Source of the DNA: Lingula anatina
Taxonomy: Eukaryota; Brachiopoda; Lingulata; Lingulida; Lingulidae
Direction of reading: 5' to 3'
Length of the DNA: 64,000 bases
Assembly: GCF_001039355.2 (NCBI RefSeq)
Contig: NW_019773981.1
Location: 108,119-172,118, forward strand
Made by a program: the position numbers and the translations under genes. The notes under the pieces are model-generated. The model saw nothing but the letters and a program-made list of their open reading frames with translations, did not search any database and was not told where the DNA came from. Positions 1-12,454 of the stretch are shown here, one piece after another (the first letter of the stretch is position 1; each line of letters starts with the position of its first letter).

Positions 1-246
1 GGGGGGGGGGGGGGGGGGCCTGTCTGTCTGCCTGTCTGTATGTCCACAACCACCCATAAATCTTTTACTCCTCTGCTTGCTTTATTTTACATCATTTATA
101 TTAATATCTGCTTATCCTTCTTATATTTCACCAGTTTCACAATTCACAATTTCGGGATAGCAGAAAAAGAAAATTAGCAATGCTAATCAGATCCCATCAA
201 ATGTCATCAACAACTTTCAACTATATCCCCCTTACATTAACATCAC

Positions 247-249
247 ACA

Positions 250-297
<48 letters not shown>

Positions 298-309
298 CAC
301 GAAAACACA
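247..309. repeat. (CA)n microsatellite
   Basis: Almost pure CA dinucleotide run with a few interruptions near its ends. Confidence 0.95.
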
Positions 310-812
310 CATCCTGGTTTTCAATGAGTCTGAGCTTAATCAGAGTACAATACTACCCCAGGGCAGGATATCAGTCTCATCAGACTATCTATAGCTGATA
401 CAGGTAACTCTATCAGTCCTTCACTTGAGAGCCATATTTGAAACCTCACACTTCATGCTCTAGAGGTTTAAAAGCCTTGCAAGTCAATATATTGTGGACA
501 TGGAGTATAAGTCATGTGGGCTATCTATCCTTATATCTTGCCTTATTATATATCTGTTGAATATGACCAACACCACAGGTATGCACCCTGGCTCTATACC
601 TCTCGGTATAAATACCAACCTGTTAACTCACAGGACTATAGTCCTTCGACACTTTATTCAAACAACATATTTACTTATAGTCATGTTGTAACATTAAATG
701 AGCAAGGGTGTCGGTTTCTGTACTGTCAACAAAAGACTGTTCACAAGAAGACTTAAATGTTTGTAGAAGAGACAGATCCTTTGTTACAGGATATTGGACA
801 GAACATCACACT

Positions 813-813
813 A

Positions 814-886
<73 letters not shown>
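813..886. repeat. (TA)n microsatellite
   Basis: About 36 uninterrupted TA units. Its translation gives a meaningless Tyr-Ile run, so the open frame across it is not a gene. Confidence 0.95.
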
Positions 887-887
<1 letters not shown>

Positions 888-1156
888 CATGGTAAAGGGA
901 GATGGGACTATACATGGATCATTGTGTCAACATTCCTGTCCTTTGACCATATATCATGCGGTCTTACAGAGGCCACCTGGTCAATATCAACTCTAAATAT
1001 ACTTCATATATACACATGTACTAAACTGACCATGAATCTGAATGCATTAAAAATGCATTTATTCTTTATTTTTCAAATAAAGCTATATGATTCTGCTTGC
1101 TCTTGGCTTGAAGTGTAAGACCTTAAAACTCCCCTTCCCAGACGCATGCATGCGGA

Positions 1157-1183
1157 TGCGCACGCGCACACACACACACACAT
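1157..1183. repeat. Short CG/CA-rich microsatellite
   Basis: Alternating purine-pyrimidine tract (cacgcgcacaca type), a potential Z-DNA-type sequence. Confidence 0.7.
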
Positions 1184-3053
1184 CAACGTGCACACAGACA
1201 ATTAATATGTATAAATAAAACAGTCATTTCTAGTCCACTTTCTACTGAAGCCCAGCATCAAGAACACAGTCATCCACCATATAACATTTTTTTTTCTTAT
1301 TCTACCTACCATTTTTTACAGCAGACATCTTTCTTCAGATTGCAACAATCAGGCTACAAAGAACTGAACCCAGTAAATGCACTATAATAATCCAAGTCTC
1401 TAAGGCAGCTTGTATCTTCAGTAATATATTTTACAATAATAATCCTTGTCTCTGTTGCCTTCTGGGTAGAAAGTCTACACACAGCTAATATAGGTAAATA
1501 GCATGTAGTCCACACCACTAGAGGCAAAGGGCAATTGCATATTAGTCCTGCCGGGTCCCCTGAAGATGAATCTCTTTGTAGTTTGAAAAAAAATCCCCCT
1601 CTGGCTGTTCCAAGCAATTTACAAATCCATCAATCTCATTACACAGGTTTGCACATATCAGACTGTCTGTATGTATTATACAGGTTTGTATGTGCTCCAC
1701 CGGTTTTGCAACAGTCGAAGGATATATATAAATAAAATGTCACTCGTACAAGATAGAGATCTTGAGAATGATTAACTAAATCCTTGTCTGTCTTAGCCAA
1801 GTCCGCCCATTGGTTATATTGTGTTGCGGTATACCTTTATTGTTAGAGCACGCAAGTACGTGGTGCTCATACCACGACAATGATATTAGATTACAGTGTC
1901 CAGTCAAATTGTCAAAATGTCAGTAGCCACATGACTGCTCAGAGATAACACGATACAGTTGTATTATCTGTAATGTCCAAGTCAGTACATTAGCATATGG
2001 ACATAAATCAATTCTTTTACCCAGCTCTTTAATATCATACCATCTAGAAGTATAGGCCAGCAGTGTCCTGTCAGCTGTCACCTTGTCAGGAGTCGGGTTT
2101 CTGTATCAGTATTGCTGTAGGATGTCCTTCTCCTTCTGTGATTTACTGGTAGCTGCTTCTTTCAATTCCCACTGCAGAAGATTCACATTAAAGTAATCAT
2201 CTCCTGAAACACTCTCTCTCCCTATGTATATAAATATACACGCAACTCCATCCATAAAGAAAACAAAGTCTATGTGTCAGAGGCATCAGCTTTCACTATT
2301 ACTGTCAGTTTTTTCCTCTAGTTATCTTCTCTTACTACAGACATGCAATAAGAAAACATGCACTGTGCCTGCGCTAACTGCTTCCCAAATCTTCGAAAGA
2401 ATTCCTCTCTTGTTCTTACTGGCGGTACAGGAAAGAAGAGTGCAAAACTGAGGAAAACATGAAGATGTGTGTGTGATAGATAGAAAGATAGGTAAACCTC
2501 CTGATGGACAGATGCTAAATAACTGGTATATTTGTCCAATCAGTATCACTGGTCAGTGATCAAGCACCTGTGGTCACAGTTTGGGGTCCAAATATCTCAG
2601 ATAGTATATATTTGCCCTTAACTTCTCCCCCTTGAAAACTTGCAAGGTATTAAAGCCTACAAGTTTTTTTTTTCTTTACAGATTTCCTCAACTGTTTCTT
2701 TAATTTTAGTTTTCAAGGAACTTTACTAAGAATCCAGCAATACTTTCAGTTGCAAATTTGGTGTTCAACCTCTTTCGTCTCACTTTGATAACCTTAAGGT
2801 ATTAATACCAAGTTGGATATAGTCCAGATCTCCCAACTGATACAAAAAGAAATAAAAAAAAACTGGCCACAACCAATTCAACTGGCCATAAGTAACAAAC
2901 CCCAAACTGACACAAACGAGCACTGTTCCCACAAACTTTGCCAAGAAACTGAAGCAAATTTCTGACCACTTTGCCAACTAGTCCTCTTTGATGTATGTTT
3001 TTGCTTTATAAGTGGGCAAGCAAATCGGCAACTAACAGTTATTTCCACAAGCT

Positions 3054-3111
3054 TTAAAATTTCTTCTTTGGTTTACCTTCAAGTCGGAAAACCAGAGGCA
3101 CTGGTTCTTCA
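3054..3111 (-). CDS. Candidate last coding exon (C-terminal 18 residues)
   Basis: On the minus strand an acceptor-like ATTTTAG is followed by a frame encoding EEPVPLVFRLEGKPKKKF and a TAA stop at 3054-3056. The tail is rich in Lys and Pro and looks more like a real C-terminus than chance. It lies on the same strand and about 3 kb downstream of the large exon at 6152-8024, so it may be that gene's last exon. The acceptor would be phase 2, whereas the large exon ends in phase 1, so at least one exon would have to lie between them and I did not find it. An ATTAAA on the minus strand near 2699-2704 could serve polyadenylation. Confidence 0.28.
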
Positions 3112-3522
3112 CTAAAATTTCAGTGTTCTGGAGTTTAGGTTGTAATATTGGTAACGTGCCATGCACTAAAGCAGTTTATGTTCAGTTCACCAATCCTCTT
3201 CCTATGATGCTCATATGACAATAAAATGACCTATTCCATCCTATTCTCCAAAAGAAATCCTCATAAAGCATCCACGATATATTATGCCAGAAAACTGCAG
3301 CCAGTATATGTAGCAATATGCTCTTCTATTCCAAAAACAGACACTGGTAACTTGAAGTCCCAACTGTACTGATCAGCATGGAGAACTCTTCATCGATGTA
3401 TACTCAATTTCACAAATTCCTCTCAGCACCTGGACTACTCAGCCAGTCCCTCCCTTAGCCTTGACCATCCCCAATATGAAGACAAACTGACCACTATCCA
3501 CATGTAAGTACCAGGATGCTGG

Positions 3523-3835
3523 CTATCAGGGGGTCAATACTGCCCAGTGCCTAGTACAATAATGACAGTGGAGTATCATCTCCCTATATTGACTATGGTG
3601 GTCAATGTTACCTTGTGCCCAGTACAAAAAAAAATGAGGATGGGGTATCATCTCCCTGTATTGACTATCAGGTGGTCATTACTGCCCAGCACAATGACAG
3701 TGGAGTATCACCTCAATGTAATAAATATCAACTATCAGGAGGTCAATGTTGTCCAATGTCTAGTAAAATAATGAGGATGGGGTACCTATCATCTTCCTTT
3801 ATTGACTATCAAGAGGTCAAGGCTTCTCTCTGTCC
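3523..3835. repeat. Minisatellite, about 4.5 units of 67-74 bp
   Basis: The core 'ctatcaggNGGTCAat...cccagt...acaatgacagtggagtatcatctccc...attga' recurs with unit starts at 3523, 3593, 3665, 3732 and 3806. Units are diverged with small indels. Open frames over it (3547-3771, 3615-3965) follow from the periodicity. Confidence 0.8.
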
Positions 3836-4954
3836 ATTAATGCCCTACCATTATCATCAATGCCCACTGTGCATTATTTTAATGATAGGCAGTTTAAAGT
3901 TGTCACAGGGCAACTCCAGTGCACAAGTATACATATATATATATAGATATATATGTGTTAGATAATAACCATCAGTTCACCCAGAAACAAGGCAGCACTA
4001 AGCCAAGCCACACTCTTGCAAAATGTCAAAGTAGATCCAATACATGACCAAGATAATTGATACCCGCAATTGAATTCCCATCAATTTTCTCCACTTAGTT
4101 CTACAACTGTTGCAGCATTATTCAATTGAGATTCTATTTCTGAAGCTGTTGCGCAAGAGTTTTCTGTTGCATATGTGGAAGAACACGACAAAAAGGAAAT
4201 GTCAGACTATTTTTGTAAGAAAGAAACAAAAGTTACAAAAGAATCAGTCATGAGATTGACAATTTGACAAAAAGTGTGAAAATCAATGTTCCATAGTTCC
4301 TTCAAAACTGCTGAAATTGTTAGTCTTGTGTATGCACATTTAAATCTTACAGCCCAATTTACATTTACAAAATGTATTCCATGACTTTTTAATAATCTAC
4401 TTTAAATATATACCCACACTGATGATTCTAAATATATATAATTCTTATATAAATCATGATGCCTGCAGCAAAAACATTAAAGATTTATAAACCAGAGCTT
4501 TTGTGATAAAAATAATTTTGCATTATTCAACAAACATAAGTAATATTTCATCACTTCATTACGACTTCCATTAGTCATTATATTTAGAGAACCAACACAC
4601 TTTTCTATACGGTTCTTTTGAAAAACCTGCCACAACCCTGATTTTGCATGATCAGTGTAATTCTAAACATCTGTGAAGTACTGATAATCTATGGAGAGAG
4701 TAAATTGAACTCGCATGATGCCAAATTTACCCCATGTTTTACAAAACTAATTCAATTTGACTACAGATAACACAGATACCTGAAATTTAATTATTAAATG
4801 TCCTTTAACTTTAGTGTGAGGAAAGTAATTTCAGTTTTCCTATTTGTCTGAGATGAAAATAAACAGAATGCTAGGGAAAGTTTGTGGATAGGAAAATGAT
4901 GTAATGAAAAACATGCTATCACCTGAGATCCAGAAGAACTGCACTATGGGAGAA

Positions 4955-4971
4955 GGGGGGGGGGGGGGGGG
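4955..4971. repeat. Poly-G tract
   Basis: Homopolymer of about 17 G; the exact length is unreliable in an assembly. Confidence 0.9.
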
Positions 4972-5289
4972 CAAATCCACAACATGGGAGCGGTGTTTTT
5001 GATGAGCTACTAAGATACAATGCTGAACACAAGAAGATAAAGTTCCAAACAAATTATAAACCATAAGTTAGTTCATGTCAATATTATATATAACATAAAC
5101 TGTAAAACAGGACAAGCAGATATTTGGTTCTAGTTGATACATTTTCATACTGTATTTGCATTCGCATGATGGGACATAAAAAAGAGCTGTTACCACTGAA
5201 ACAACATCACACACCTAAGGGAAACAAGCAATCTGTGACATTATCAAATTACATCTGACAAAACCATTCTCATTTTCCATAAACACATC

Positions 5290-5700
5290 TCATTAACATC
5301 TCATTGACACTTCAATCATACAGAAACAACAGAAACAAGACAACATTGTAATCATCAGCATCATCTGCAACTTAACACAGTAACCATCAATAATGGCTCA
5401 ACATTACAACATTCAACAACAAAAACATCAACATTGTAATTATCAACAACTCAACATTGCAACCATCTGATCAACAACATCTCCACATTGTAACCTACAA
5501 CAAAACTGCAATCATCAAAACCAACAACACCAACAATAACCCTATTTCTCACCATTCAATACACAGCATTGTATTTCATGATCACTGCCATCACCCATGC
5601 CACAAATCTTCATCATTGATATCATCACTAATACCATTATCATCATCATCATCATTCCATCAGTTTTACCATCATTAATCCATTAACCACGCTATCATTC
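5290..5700. repeat. CAA/CAT-rich cryptic simple repeat
   Basis: Degenerate repetition of 'caacattgtaatcatcaacaa' type words, then (ATC)n-like sequence at 5630-5660. No coding signal in either strand survives inspection. Confidence 0.75.
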
Positions 5701-6151
5701 CATCAATCTAACCATAATTCAGAATACAATTATATAATCCAGAATACAATATCTAGAATTGTTCGGACTGATTAAATCTGAAAGAAATGTCTGAAAGTTG
5801 TTCAGTAACAGTGATAATGGAAACAAGTCAATCTAAGTAGCATCACTGAAACAGTTGAGCAATACTGTCATTGTGATAAGGGAAAGGCTGGGGCATTAAC
5901 AATTTCCACCAAATCCTTAATCTATTTAAAAACTTGGGTGAAACAAAAGGGAAAGTATTTCACTAAATTTAAAACACTATTGTTAACTTGGCAAGCCACT
6001 TACAGTCAACAGCAGTTAAAAATTTCTTACTATAGGGTTAAAATAAATCAACAGTACAAAGGGCAATGGAGGTATGGACAGCAAAGGACAAAAAAGGTGG
6101 TTTACAAATAACTTCATATAATAATCCGATAAACTTCACAAGAGAACTCAC

Positions 6152-8024
6152 CATTTTCCTCCTGTTCCTCGGACCTCTCCAGAGCCACTCTGTTCCCAAA
6201 CCCTTCCAGCGAGCCCTGCTTCTTCACCTTGGGAGGTACTGGGGGCCGCCCTTGCAGTCGCCCCTGGGATGTGGTGTGACGGGTCACCACCTGTTCGAAT
6301 ACGCCCACCTTCTTCAACACATGACCTCTCTGAAGTAACGCAGATGGAATTTCCTTCTCCTCCTCTCCTGATCTCACTATGGAGGGATCAGGCTGCCCCT
6401 CCTCATCGGCCCACGCTCTGGGCAGGGTCACCGATTTGGCCTCTGGTGGGGAGACGTACCGGGTCGTTTTCTTAGTGTTGAGTGGTGCCCCCTGGATATT
6501 TTTAGCCGAGAGGACGTATCCTGGGATTCTCATTTGTCGCTTTGGTAGGTGGTGACCTGATGGAAGAACATGACTGGCTGAAACCGAGGAGGGTTTTGCT
6601 GAGATGGGAGGCTTGCTAGTGGAAGCAGGCAATGTTGAGGCACTGCGGGTTGAGTAATTGGCCTGGGATGGTTTATTATGAGTGCTGACTTCAAAGCTAT
6701 CCACCTGACCTTCTATTATGCCATTATCTTGTTCAAATCCCCCAACCAAAGGATGTTCGTGTTCATCAGGTCTTGCTGGTGTGGAGCTATAGCCATACAT
6801 GTACCCCTTGGTCAAGTCATCGCCACCATGGCTGTCCAGTGTCTCATTTGACATAGACTCATAGGTAAACTCTAACTGTCCATGCTCTTGTCCCTCATAC
6901 TGTGTGATGGGGGAGCTCTTCAGGCAAGGTGGCGATACACTTGAGTAGGATAACTCCATACTCTTGGAGTAAGGCTTCGCCGACTGCAGCATCATCCCAG
7001 CTGGGAGACTACTGCCCCGTTTCTTCATGTCCTCCTCATACATATCCATACTGGCGATTCCAGATGACTCTGTGGGAGGCTCCGACTCCAACACCATGTG
7101 CTCGTGGTCTAGTTCTAATGGTTTCTCAGCAGGAACCTTCACGTCCATACTAGAGTCTAGTTTGCTGGACTGTCTTTTCTGTTTCACTGACGAGATTTCT
7201 TGGATAATTTGGTCTAAAGCGTCTTCATCAGCTTCCTGGAGTATTTGCTCCATGGCCTGTAAATAGGTCAAGGATGTTTCGTGAACATACTCCTTTTCAA
7301 TATTCACCTTAATTTGTCCCGCAGCTTTTTTACTGGACTTTCTGTCCACATTTGCTTTAAGTTTATGACTCCCACTACGTTGATCACTGGCGACCCCGCC
7401 ATTCACGGCTTGGTGCTCAGCTGGGGTTCCATCTCCAGGAGGTGGCGCCACTTTCTCTGAGCTATCAGATTTTTGCATTATCAATGACCTTATTGACCTT
7501 CTTCGTGTCACGGGTTTGCGAGACTTTGTTGAGGTCGCCTCGCCCGAGATGTTTTTATTTTTAACATTCTTGTCACCTGTTTCATTGCCGTCAGGTTGTG
7601 ACTGCTGAGCAGGGCGTTGGTCCTGTGATAAATGACTGTCACCAGCACTGTCACCCACAGCTGTGACAGGAGCACTACCACTCTCTAAGAGCTCTGGTGA
7701 GGAAGCATAATGTGCAGTCCCAACTAACTCTCCCTGGAACGAATCCTGCTCTGCTGTATTCATAACTGTGGTTTGTGAATTATCTGGAGAAATGAACCTT
7801 GCTTTCTGGGACTTGTCATCTACAGAATAAGGCACAGAATCCACGACTACCACGCTGGCATTGCAATGAGAGCCCTCTGGTGAAATAAACCTGCCCTTGG
7901 GCGTGCTAGCATCTTCTCCATCTGGCACAAGGGAAGAGTCTGCTCTCTCAGGAGAGATGAAGCGCTTCTGGGAGTGGCCAATCTCACTAGCGGTAGTGGT
8001 CCCGTTGGTTGTGGTTATCTCCAT
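6152..8024 (-). CDS. Large coding exon of an unrecognised protein with RFISP repeats
   Basis: The ATG at 8024 opens about 624 codons. The frame continues to a stop at 6114, but a strong donor (AAAATG|GTGAGT) at 6152/6151 suggests the last 13 codons are intronic read-through and that the protein continues in further exons (phase 1). I do not recognise the family. Visible features are three R-F-I-S-P-(E/D) motifs near residues 21, 46 and 77, and a related RYVSPPE near 522. There is also a basic cluster KSRKPVTRRRSIRS near 167-180, a probable helix around 243-283 (IEKEYVHETSLTYLQAMEQI...), and a proline-rich RPPVPPKVKK near 593-602 that could bind an SH3 domain. Most of the rest is Ser/Pro/Gln-rich and looks disordered. 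There is no signal peptide or membrane segment. It is probably a cytoplasmic or nuclear phosphoprotein scaffold; that is inference. Confidence 0.8.
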
Positions 8025-8056
8025 CAAGTGCCACTCATGTTCTTGTAATGTTCACC
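8025..8056 (-). other. 5' UTR part of the coding exon with splice acceptor and short uORF
   Basis: On the minus strand TATATTTACAG|GTGAAC places an acceptor with the exon starting at 8055. An upstream ATG opens a four-codon uORF (Met-Ser-Gly-Thr-stop) whose TGA overlaps the main ATG (TGATGG), a layout that can moderate translation by re-initiation. Confidence 0.6.
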
Positions 8057-8719
8057 TGTAAATATACATATACAATGAAATTAGTATTAAATTCTTCACC
8101 ATGACAGCTGGAGAGTAATGGTCTGCAATACCACAACACTCCACAGGTGTGAAGTCATACCTCCTCCACTGGAGGAGACAGAGCTCTTTTTATTATTATT
8201 TTGAAAATATGAAAAGAATTAGATATCGAATTCAGCAAGCGCTAAAAAGGAGCAAAAAAGGGCATGCTTGATGGCAGCTTGACAAATACTTTATCTACAG
8301 TAATAATACTACTATAACAACATCTACTGTAATAGTATGGGGCAGTATGACAATATGTTACAATATTAGACAAAACCAAGTCTTAGCTCAAAACAATTAT
8401 GCATGCTGTGACCGAAAGCAAACATTTGTAATTACCATTCGACTGCATTTACCGGCAGTATGCACAATACCTCTAACTTGGCTTCAAATAGAGATGTGCA
8501 TGACTTACATATTAACTGAACCACCAAGACAGGTTTCACCTTTTTATTACTAATTTCTAATTTTGTTGGACTCATTTCCTCTGTAAATGAGTCAGAGGAA
8601 CCAACTCTTACAGCACAAACAACACCTTAAGACAATAACTCTCTGTTTTCATTAAGTTTAAGTTGAAAATCAATTAACATCCCCACTGGCACTTTACTGC
8701 TATCCATTCCCACTTCTAC

Positions 8720-8720
<1 letters not shown>

Positions 8721-8783
<63 letters not shown>
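8721..8783. repeat. (CA)n microsatellite
   Basis: About 31 uninterrupted CA units. Confidence 0.95.
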
Positions 8784-8785
<2 letters not shown>

Positions 8786-10458
8786 TATTTATTGTGCCTA
8801 TACACTAACTTTGTGATGTCAGATTGCCAATGCCACTTAATTTCTGCTCTGCAGAGCATATGAACTGATTCACTCACAAAATACCATCTGATCTAACTAT
8901 TCCTTCATTTAGCACGTATTTATGACTAACTGTCCAGTTTCAATTCAGTCAAACTGAACCCTTTGATTACAAGAGGTTGGTTAACACTCACATTTTTCCC
9001 CCTCGGTGTTGGACCATAACTAGGCCTCAGTTTAGGCATCACTTATTGTATTGTTAGATCAGATTTAGTATTCTCATTGCTCAAACTAGTTCAGAACTGT
9101 CAGACAACCCAATCCTTACTATTGCTTTAATCATCTGATATGCAGTGGGCCATCTCTGTCATGTCGGACTTTTAACTCAGTTGTATGCTTTTATCAAACA
9201 TTTATCTACAAGTATATATGTAGTATGATACTATTAGATTGCAGTACAAAGCCAATCTATTTGGCAGTTAAACCTAGACATCCCTAATTGTCATTTGTGC
9301 ATGGTTTAAAACATGATAAAATTATCAAGCACACAAGATACTATTCTTCTCGCAAATCTTAAATGACAGTTAACATATATGCCACCCAGGAAGGATTTGC
9401 ATATTATACTATTCAACAAAACATTAAAATTAAGATGACAAGAAATTGGACTTAATGAGACACGCCTTGATGGAATCTTGAGATATAATATGTGCTAACT
9501 CTGGATAAATGTAGCCAAATAAATATCTCAAAATTAATCAATTATAATATAATATATTTGGCAAAAAGCTGTTACTAGTATATATTTTGCATCTCCTAAA
9601 CCAAATTAGTTTGTTAATTAGCACATGGCCAAATTTTTTTATGGTAGGATGAAGCCAGATATCACTAAATGCAGGAAAGAGAGCAGACAATGCTAAATTA
9701 GGTTAATCCCTCCCCTGCTAAAAACGTTCTCCAATTAAATAATTTGATTAATTTTAAATAAAATATACCACACCTAAGTCTTTATCAATTCAAAGGAAGA
9801 AAATCTCACAAGAAGGAAAATATGATGTCCCAAACAAAGAGAAATGAAAAACAGACAACACAAAACAACTGACTGAAAAGCATACAACATAAAATAAGAC
9901 AAAGGCACAAAAACACCAATAAAAAAACACATGAAAATTTCCGCTCCTTTGACATCTAGAGGATGCCTCCAATGTGTCATCCAACCATGTAACACAGCAT
10001 CTGTTACTCCATGGAGCATATAACATCAACATACCAGGAGGCTATAATGTGTCACAACAGACATAACAACTGGATTAACTGCATGTTTGGCTGCAAACAT
10101 TTCTGTCTATGGTAGACTCATAACCCTTGGCGAAATAAAATGGCTTTGTTTTATTTACGGCTGCAGAGTTGTGCGGATGACAATTTCATCTGTAGCTAAC
10201 AAGTATCAATATGCACGAGACTGAGGGCACCAGAGAAAATACAACCCAACACTGGAAAACTTCCTTTTAAATTTTCTTAAATCCATTATATGTCTCCTCA
10301 TGCAAATAAGTTATTTGGATGAAACAAGAAGGCAGGCCTATGTATTCAAACATGTGCATCTCTTGCAATCACATTCACCACTGTGCACACATTTGACCTT
10401 TTCCCAAACCACAACGTACATGTATGCATGTGATGACACTGATTGAATAGAAACTTAC

Positions 10459-10514
10459 CTTTCATCCTACTAGTAATCTCACAAATGCAGAATGAAACCA
10501 GTCTTTCACTTTTC
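10459..10514 (-). other. Candidate internal 5' UTR exon
   Basis: Minus strand: a polypyrimidine tract ending TTCTGCCAG precedes 56 nt that end at a consensus donor AAAG|GTAAGT. The segment has no long open frame, so it would be an untranslated exon of the gene whose coding starts at 8024. Confidence 0.35.
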
Positions 10515-12430
10515 CTGGCAGAAAAAAAAAAGTGCAACATATCCCACATGTCAACTTTTGACTGAGGTTTTATTGTAAAACCATCTTCCTACAGTCTGAC
10601 TCACAATACTATCATTTCCCTGTGTTAGCAACACAGGAACTGATAAAAAACATGTGCCATCACTTCAAATGATTAAGTTTTTTACAAAGCTGTTAACTAA
10701 AGACAAATGGAAATGCTGAATAATAAAACAATTGCAAAAAAAACTTTACAAACTTTGTGGTTCCATCTAACCATTTAGAAACCATGCATATCCTTTACAC
10801 CACCAAAACATATCTTTATCTTTTAAATTATTCCTTCACATAACCAATGAAAAAGAGGAAGAAAACAATCAATGCCACCTTTTTACTGATATTTTTAACC
10901 AAACTGATAGCCATGGAGGAGGTAAAGCGTACAGAGAAGGGGAGGGGGGAACTGATATGACCTTTTAAGGTAATATATTATCATAATTTAGGGGAAAAGA
11001 ATACAAAAATACAAAAAAAAATCTTTATGTTTAATCTATCCCTGTCTTCATGGAGGCTGTGAGAACAAAAAGAGTCAAGCACAAGAGTGCTTGGTAAACA
11101 CAATGAAAAGAAAGCAGGGACTGGCTTTCTCACACAGCATCTAAACATCACTTCCAATTCCAATAGCTGACAAGCCCCTTCAGATCATTAAGTACAATTC
11201 CACAGAGAAGAGTGGTAACACAACCCCAGGTTCCAGACAATAGTACATGTTTACCCTGCAAATAGCCAAGACCTATACAAATCAATGCCAACAGGGCTGA
11301 GGAAAGAGCACAGGCTTAACCTTAACCTTTCACTGTGACTTGGGTGTTCCAACAACACAACCCGAACACATCATCCAGTCATAGAACCCTTTTTTCCTTA
11401 TGAGGATTTTGGTGTCAAATATCAGTTGTTTAGAAAGGGGAAGTTTGTTGGAAAACAGGTATTAGTATTCATATTACACAGTGTGAGTAACAGCATTACA
11501 AAAACAGAGCAGAGACAGACAGTATAGAGGATTGTATTGGGTCTTTCATTCAACAGTGTGAAACTTTTATGTCTTGTTCAGAGGTAGATCAATGCAGTCT
11601 TAGAATAGCCTTATGTCATGTTTCTAGTTAACTTAGGCCAGCATCATTTGGTACAATCAATCTCACCAAGATGTCCATTTATGATCAGCTCACCACAGGC
11701 CAGGGTAACATCTAATCTTTCCCTTGTCCCGTCCTCTACACTTAGATTGAAATAACAATGTTATTCTATGGGATACCTATGGTAAAGTTGGCGAATAACT
11801 AAGTCTAATGAGATAGTGAGTTGGTAGCATATCAGGCTGAACTGGAACTAACTTGACTGAAAACATGACTATCCTGATCATCCAGACAGCTGAGCATGGG
11901 ATTTGAGTTATTAAGCCATACTTGTGACCCAGTGACATTGGCTGGATCATCTCTAGTCTAAGTTAGTCCAGTTGTGAACACAGCTTCTTGCTTCCTAGAC
12001 AGGAGTGGTTACAAATCCCCTTTTTCTAAAAAGGCTTATAAATTAATTATAATATAATCCTTATTGCATGTTAATACACATTGTGCATAAACTCTACTGT
12101 AAACAGGATTTTTTTTCACTTAAAGCAAGTTGCTGGGTGAAAATATTTCATTTGAAACCCAGTATGTTTATACAGATTGCAATATATTATATGTGCATTC
12201 CTACATATCAAGTATATCCTGGCAGTTTATCAACAGACTGCTGTCATGCTGAAACACCTAAGTCAACTAATTTGTTATATAACGCATGCTGACATAGGAA
12301 ACACATGATGGTGTTTAAAGGTATCTGCCCTTTTCAGGGCTACTAGACATCAGGGACATGGCACACGGCTTTCTATATTGCAAACTCCAGCATTCACCAT
12401 ATTGCTGATCAAGTGTATAATACTTGTAGT

Positions 12431-12454
12431 ACACACACACACACACACACACAC
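12431..12454. repeat. Short (CA)n microsatellite
   Basis: About 12 CA units. Confidence 0.9.

Larger units (their letters stand above)
1..6113. other. Gene-poor region downstream of the RFISP-motif coding exon
   Basis: No convincing complete gene is visible here. The stretch holds simple repeats, a minisatellite (3523-3835), a CAA/CAT-rich cryptic repeat (about 5290-5700) and short open frames that look like chance. Because the coding exon at 6152-8024 ends in a good splice donor, part of this region should be intron and 3' exons of that minus-strand gene. Only one candidate, 3054-3111, was found. The window begins in a G homopolymer (1-18). Confidence 0.5.

Noticed and set aside
2318-2539. 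Minus-strand frame with a plausible-looking stretch RTREEFFRRFGKQLAQAQ
   Set aside because: No consistent acceptor/donor pair in the needed phase, and no recognised family; not strong enough to call an exon.
3547-3965. Frames of 74 and 116 codons in the 3.5-3.9 kb region
   Set aside because: Produced by the diverged minisatellite and a TA-rich tract; the wording is that of repeated non-coding DNA.
5556-5640. Possible minus-strand exon ending at a GTGAGA near 5553
   Set aside because: Lies in low-complexity ATG/ATC-rich sequence where open frames and AG/GT pairs are common by chance.
6153-7266. Plus-strand frames of 68-90 codons within 6.1-7.3 kb
   Set aside because: Antisense shadows of the minus-strand RFISP exon, with no independent coding character.
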